DNA of 64,000 nucleotides from Bradyrhizobium manausense (GTDB taxonomy: Bacteria; Pseudomonadota; Alphaproteobacteria; Rhizobiales; Xanthobacteraceae), in NCBI RefSeq assembly GCF_001440035.1, contig NZ_LJYG01000112.1, forward strand, positions 237,361 through 301,360. Direction: 5' to 3'. Below, in pieces: positions 60,658-64,000 of this stretch; position 1 is the stretch's first letter, and the number at the start of each line of letters is the position of its first letter. A model generated the notes under the pieces. That model worked only from the letters and a program-made list of their open reading frames with translations. It had not been told where the DNA came from and did no database searches. The position numbers and the translations under genes were made by a program.

Positions 60658-61683
60658 TCAGGAAGCGCCGGCGGCAAGACGCTCGGCATAATCAATGGCC
60701 TCGATCAGGCTGTGCTCGTTGGCGATGCCCCTGCCGGCAATGTCGAAAGCGGTGCCGTGATCGACCGAGGTGCGGATGATCGGCAGGCCCAGCGTAATGT
60801 TGACGCCTGAGAGTTCCTGCCAGCGACCGGTCGTGGGATCGACTTGGAAGCCGAGCAGTTTTACGGGAATGTGCCCCTGGTCGTGATACATCGCGACCGC
60901 TGCATCGAACTGGCCGGCGCGCAGCTTGACGAAGATGGTGTCGCCCGGCACGGGGCCGACGACGTCCAGACCATCGGCGACGGCTTTGGCGATCGTCGGC
61001 GCGGAAATGTCGATATCCTGCCGGCCGAAAAGACCGCCCTCGCCGGCATGCGGATTGAGCGCGGCGATCGCGATCTTGGGCTTTGCAATGCCGAGCCGGC
61101 GCAGCGCGTCATTGGTGAGATCAATCACCATGCGCAGTCGCTCCGGGGTCAGACGCTTCGGCACGTCCTCCAGCGCCACATGGGTCGAGACATGGCTGAC
61201 GCGCATGTTGCCATGGGCGAGCAACATCACCGAGCCGCGCACGCCGGTGAGATGCGCCAGCATCTCGGTATGGCCCGGGAAGTGGTAGCCGGCCTTGTTG
61301 AGCGCTTCCTTGTTCAGGGGCGCCGTGACGATCGCCGCGGTGCGGCCGGACTGCGTCAGCCGGACGCCCTGCTCGATCGCCTTATAGGCAAAGCGGCCGC
61401 CATCGGCACTGAGCACGCCCGGCTTGATCGGATCGCCTTCGGCGTCGGCTTGCAGGTAGCATAGATTGGGCCAGTCGCGATCGTCGGCGGTGACTTCCGG
61501 GATCGCAACGTTGGCACCGAGCGCAGCCTTCGCGCCATCCAGCGCCGCGCCGCTGCCGATGATGAGCAGGCGGAGATCGCCTCTGGCAATCCGTTCTTTC
61601 AATCCGACGCAGGCCTTGACGATGATCTCCGGCCCGATTCCGGCGGGATCGCCCATGGTGACGGCGAGGTGACGAGAGGTCAT
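60658..61683 (-). CDS. pdxA2: PdxA2-like 4-phospho-threonate/erythronate dehydrogenase
   Basis: A 341-residue metal-dependent oxidative decarboxylase of the PdxA fold. TMGDPAGIGPEI (9-20) starts the domain, FPGHTEML (about 135-142) holds the substrate H-T pair, and YHDQGHIPVKLLGF is the conserved metal-ligand region. Ordinary PdxA serves pyridoxal phosphate synthesis, whereas the PdxA2 branch oxidises D-threonate or erythronate 4-phosphate to dihydroxyacetone phosphate. The four-base overlap with a DUF1537 kinase gene strongly supports the PdxA2 role. The frame is open to 61872, but that part overlaps the kinase. Confidence 0.9.
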   Translation of the reverse strand: MTSRHLAVTMGDPAGIGPEIIVKACVGLKERIARGDLRLLIIGSGAALDGAKAALGANVAIPEVTADDRDWPNLCYLQADAEGDPIKPGVLSADGGRFAYKAIEQGVRLTQSGRTAAIVTAPLNKEALNKAGYHFPGHTEMLAHLTGVRGSVMLLAHGNMRVSHVSTHVALEDVPKRLTPERLRMVIDLTNDALRRLGIAKPKIAIAALNPHAGEGGLFGRQDIDISAPTIAKAVADGLDVVGPVPGDTIFVKLRAGQFDAAVAMYHDQGHIPVKLLGFQVDPTTGRWQELSGVNITLGLPIIRTSVDHGTAFDIAGRGIANEHSLIEAIDYAERLAAGAS

Positions 61684-62792
61684 GTCGGACTCTCCAAGTT
61701 GAGCAAATGATTGTCCCGCAGCAGATCGCGCCACAACTCGCGCGCGCCGAATGCGCCGGATTTCGAGATGACATCGACGCCGGCCCAGCGGCCACCCTGC
61801 AGCGTCGAGCGGGGCAGGCCGGGCACGATGCGACCCGTAACCTGAAGCGCATGCGCACCGAGCGCAACGCATACGACCTTCAACGTCTCGCCGCCGGCAA
61901 CGATCAGGGTTCCCGGCGGATCGAGGGCGGCGGTGAGCGCCGTCAATTCGCGAGCGATCCGTTGCGCGGCCTCGGCGCGCGACAGGTCATCGGGAAGCGC
62001 GAATTTCACAAAGGCCACGCCGCCGTCTTCGAGTTTGCGCTGAACGCGCATGCTGCTTTCACTTTGGGCCAACGAAATTGTCGCCTCACCGCACGCTGCA
62101 AGCTGTGCTGCGGTTGCGGCTTGATCCGAGCCGAACAATCCGAGCACGGGCCTCTTAAGCTCAGGCGAAGCATCGGCGCGATGACTGCGCGCAAGCGCAC
62201 CGGCCAAACCGCCGCTGCCGCACCAGAGCACAGGTCCCGGCAGGCGTCGCCCCATCTCGGCGACGCGGTCGAGATCGAGGTCGCTCTCAGCGTCGAAGAC
62301 CTGAACACCGCCCTGTGACAGCGTGTCGGAACAACCCCGCTGCGCCGCGATGCCCTCCTGCCTTAGCTGGTCCAGCAGATTGTCGCCAACGCGATGCCAG
62401 TCGCCCTGCACGGTAAGCGCATATTGCTGGCCATCGACTGTGCGGCGTCCCTGATAGTCGAAAGCAGGTGCGACCACGCAAGACGCCCAATGGCCGGTGT
62501 TCAGGCAAGCGCCGAGTTCGGCCGCCCACGCACCACGAAGCAGGCTGTCGACTTTCTTGTAGGCGATATCGCCGTCCTGAAGCAGCGGCGCCAGCCGAGT
62601 GACGATCTCGACACTCTCGGTCTTCGAACGCTCGCGAGTGCCGCTGTCAATGGCCAGGCTCCGCGAGACTGACGCAGCGAACGCCTCCGACCAGATCACG
62701 TCGAACGGCCCGCACAGGCCGACGAACTCCGCCGCGGTGTCGAGCGCGCCGGTCAGATCGTCGGCCAGCATACGGGCGCGCGTCATCGCCAT
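61680..62792 (-). CDS. Four-carbon acid sugar kinase (DUF1537 family, DtnK-like)
   Basis: A 370-residue kinase, slightly shorter than the usual 400-430. The N-terminal domain begins RMLADDLTGALDTAAEF, the family signature, with YKKVDSLLRGAWAAELGA (about 80-97). The C-terminal nucleotide domain has LIVAGGETLKVV and GVDVISKSGAFG. Family members phosphorylate D-threonate, L-threonate or erythronate at C4. Its start is followed in the same operon by PdxA2, which would use the product. Start ATGs at 62792 and 62786 are both possible. Confidence 0.88.
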   Translation of the reverse strand: MAMTRARMLADDLTGALDTAAEFVGLCGPFDVIWSEAFAASVSRSLAIDSGTRERSKTESVEIVTRLAPLLQDGDIAYKKVDSLLRGAWAAELGACLNTGHWASCVVAPAFDYQGRRTVDGQQYALTVQGDWHRVGDNLLDQLRQEGIAAQRGCSDTLSQGGVQVFDAESDLDLDRVAEMGRRLPGPVLWCGSGGLAGALARSHRADASPELKRPVLGLFGSDQAATAAQLAACGEATISLAQSESSMRVQRKLEDGGVAFVKFALPDDLSRAEAAQRIARELTALTAALDPPGTLIVAGGETLKVVCVALGAHALQVTGRIVPGLPRSTLQGGRWAGVDVISKSGAFGARELWRDLLRDNHLLNLESPT

Positions 62793-62808
62793 GCCTTGTC
62801 GTTAGCCT

Positions 62809-63759
62809 CTAAGCGGCTTTCGCGAATGCTGCGGCACTCGCGAGCAATTCTTTCACTTGAGCAGCCGGCAAGGTCTCAAGCGGCGGCCGCAGCCGCTGCC
62901 AGCCGGCGTGACCTGTGCGCTCGGCCATCAGCGCCTTCAGCGACGGCATCTGCGCGAAGCGCGAGACCAGCTCGCGCGCCTTGACGATGCGCGCCTGCGC
63001 TGCAGCGAGGCTTGCATCGCCGTCGCTGTCGCGGAAATGCTTGAAGACATAGGCAAGGTCGCGGGCGACGAGGTTCGAGGTCGCGGTGATGCAGCCCGCG
63101 CCGCCCTTGCGCAGCAGCGGCAGCAGCAGCGGGTCGGCGCCCGTCAGCACCGCAAAGCCCGGGAAACGCTCGACCATCGCGGTCATGTTGGCGAAGTCGC
63201 CCGAGGAATCCTTGATGCCGACGATGGTCGACGGATAGTCCTTGCGCAGCCGCTCGATCAGCGCATGCGAGATCGGCTGCATCGACATCTGCGGGATGTG
63301 ATAGAGCACGATCCTGAGCCTGGGATTGGCGATGCGCTGGATGATCTCGCTGTAGGCGGCATAGACGCCGTCGTCGCTGACGTTCTTGTAATAGAACGGC
63401 GGCAGCATCACCACGGTCTCGACGCCGACCGACAGCGCGTGGCGCGTCAACGCAACAGTCTCGGTGAAGGCCGCGACGCCGGTGCCCGGCAGCAACTGGT
63501 TGGGCTTGATGCCGCCAGCGATCACGGCCTGCAACAATGCGGTCCGCTCGGAGACCGAGAAGGAGTTCGCCTCCCCCGTCGTGCCGAGCATCGCGATGGC
63601 GTCGCAGCCTTCTTCCAGCAGATAGCGGCAATGCGCGATGAAGCGCGCGTGATCAGGCGCGAGCTCGGCGTCGAGCGGCGTCAGCGCGGCGGAGAAAACG
63701 CCATGCGGATGCAAGGACTGTGAGTGCACGGAGTTGGGTTGCAGCGATGATGTCGACAA
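62809..63759 (-). CDS. Dihydrodipicolinate synthase/N-acetylneuraminate lyase family aldolase
   Basis: A 316-residue (beta/alpha)8 class I aldolase. GTTGE is at residues 59-63, the Tyr of YHIP at Y153 and the Schiff-base lysine at K183 in IVGIKDSSGDF. I place the start at TTG 63759, preceded by GGAGGA with 5-base spacing; ATGs farther upstream lack such a site. The family cleaves or forms 2-keto-3-deoxy acids. As first gene before the four-carbon acid kinase and PdxA2 it probably acts on a related hydroxy or keto acid rather than in lysine synthesis. The gap to the kinase gene is 16 bases. Confidence 0.87.
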   Translation of the reverse strand: MSTSSLQPNSVHSQSLHPHGVFSAALTPLDAELAPDHARFIAHCRYLLEEGCDAIAMLGTTGEANSFSVSERTALLQAVIAGGIKPNQLLPGTGVAAFTETVALTRHALSVGVETVVMLPPFYYKNVSDDGVYAAYSEIIQRIANPRLRIVLYHIPQMSMQPISHALIERLRKDYPSTIVGIKDSSGDFANMTAMVERFPGFAVLTGADPLLLPLLRKGGAGCITATSNLVARDLAYVFKHFRDSDGDASLAAAQARIVKARELVSRFAQMPSLKALMAERTGHAGWQRLRPPLETLPAAQVKELLASAAAFAKAA

Positions 63760-64000
63760 AGCTTCCTCCGATCGTTGGATCGACGTTGCTCGAAATGCGA
63801 ACATCCGTGATCTGATCCGTTGGTAAGAGCCGGCCGCCGCGGCGTCAACGGCCGCGGCCGTCATGGCAGGGCATTCGGGCACGGCCAAGGTCGAGAACAA
63901 GGCGGCGAAGCGCTCATCGTCACCGTGGACGTGATGCGTACGACATGCCGACCCTTCCGCGAGCAGGCGCCGCTGCAGCTGATGCGGCTGCCGGGCCCGG
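63760..64000. other. Upstream region of the aldolase operon, window end
   Basis: This 241-base end piece presumably holds the operon promoter. Frames on both strands stay open to the window edge but give no recognisable protein. A gene starting beyond 64000 on either strand cannot be judged. No clear operator was found. Confidence 0.4.

Noticed and set aside
63760-63900. Longer start for the aldolase (TTG at 63900 or ATG at 63804)
   Set aside because: No ribosome site at either; GGAGGA stands directly before the TTG at 63759 and the resulting 316-residue length suits the family.

Overview
The window reads as chromosomal DNA of an alphaproteobacterium of the Bradyrhizobium type. The reasons are high GC, a Porin_2-type porin with the MKLVKSLLLGSAAGL leader style, several dispersed palindromic repeats, FixK/FNR boxes, many acyl-CoA and sugar-acid catabolic operons, and abundant LysR/TetR/IclR/LacI control. 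I see no insertion sequence, integrase, phage gene, CRISPR array or rRNA. The only RNA gene found is a tRNA-Gln(CUG). The species is not determined from the sequence.

Layout. (1) 49-6511, minus strand: a valine/isobutyrate degradation operon (mmsA, isobutyryl-CoA dehydrogenase, 3-hydroxyisobutyryl-CoA hydrolase, mmsB, acyl-CoA synthetase), with a divergent LysR gene and a palindrome between them. (2) 7636-12618: a TetR/thioesterase unit, enoyl-CoA hydratase, thiolase and an MFS carrier; two copies of TATGA-N3-TCATA lie in the promoters. (3) 12716-17104: small proteins, a lipoprotein-like alpha/beta hydrolase divergent from a c-type cytochrome with two perfect FNR/FixK boxes between them, an FAD-linked 2-hydroxyacid dehydrogenase and a secreted protein of unknown function. 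(4) 17243-20062: carboxyltransferase and IclR regulator divergent from a small biotin carrier protein, with an IclR-like palindrome. (5) 20135-27880: a glutaminase-STAS-cNMP fusion, MazG-like and CMD-like proteins, a DUF35/thiolase pair, a CaiB/BaiF CoA-transferase and another thiolase. (6) 27941-39898: a sugar/sugar-acid locus. A seven-gene ABC transporter, kinase and KDPG-aldolase operon diverges from a LacI regulator, which is followed by an IlvD/EDD dehydratase and two SDRs. (7) 40301-43415: GFA neighbour, EamA exporter with divergent LysR, site-2 protease and a small membrane protein. (8) 43427-48990: an iron uptake operon (TonB receptor, PKHD hydroxylase, ExbB, ExbD, TonB) preceded by three 23-bp tandem repeats. 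(9) 49335-54910: a small protein, an RND efflux pair and an IalB-like protein. (10) 54930-59604: FkbM methyltransferase, TPR/GT41 glycosyltransferase and a porin with a strong terminator. (11) 60314-63759: tRNA-Gln, then an aldolase, four-carbon acid kinase and PdxA2-like operon, probably for threonate-type acids.

Functionally this is a catabolic and transport region. Branched-chain and fatty acyl-CoA intermediates, sugar acids and four-carbon acids are taken up and sent to central metabolism. Nearly every unit has its own divergent regulator, and a palindrome consistent with that regulator can be read in most of the intergenic gaps. All regulator-site pairings are inference from position and symmetry.
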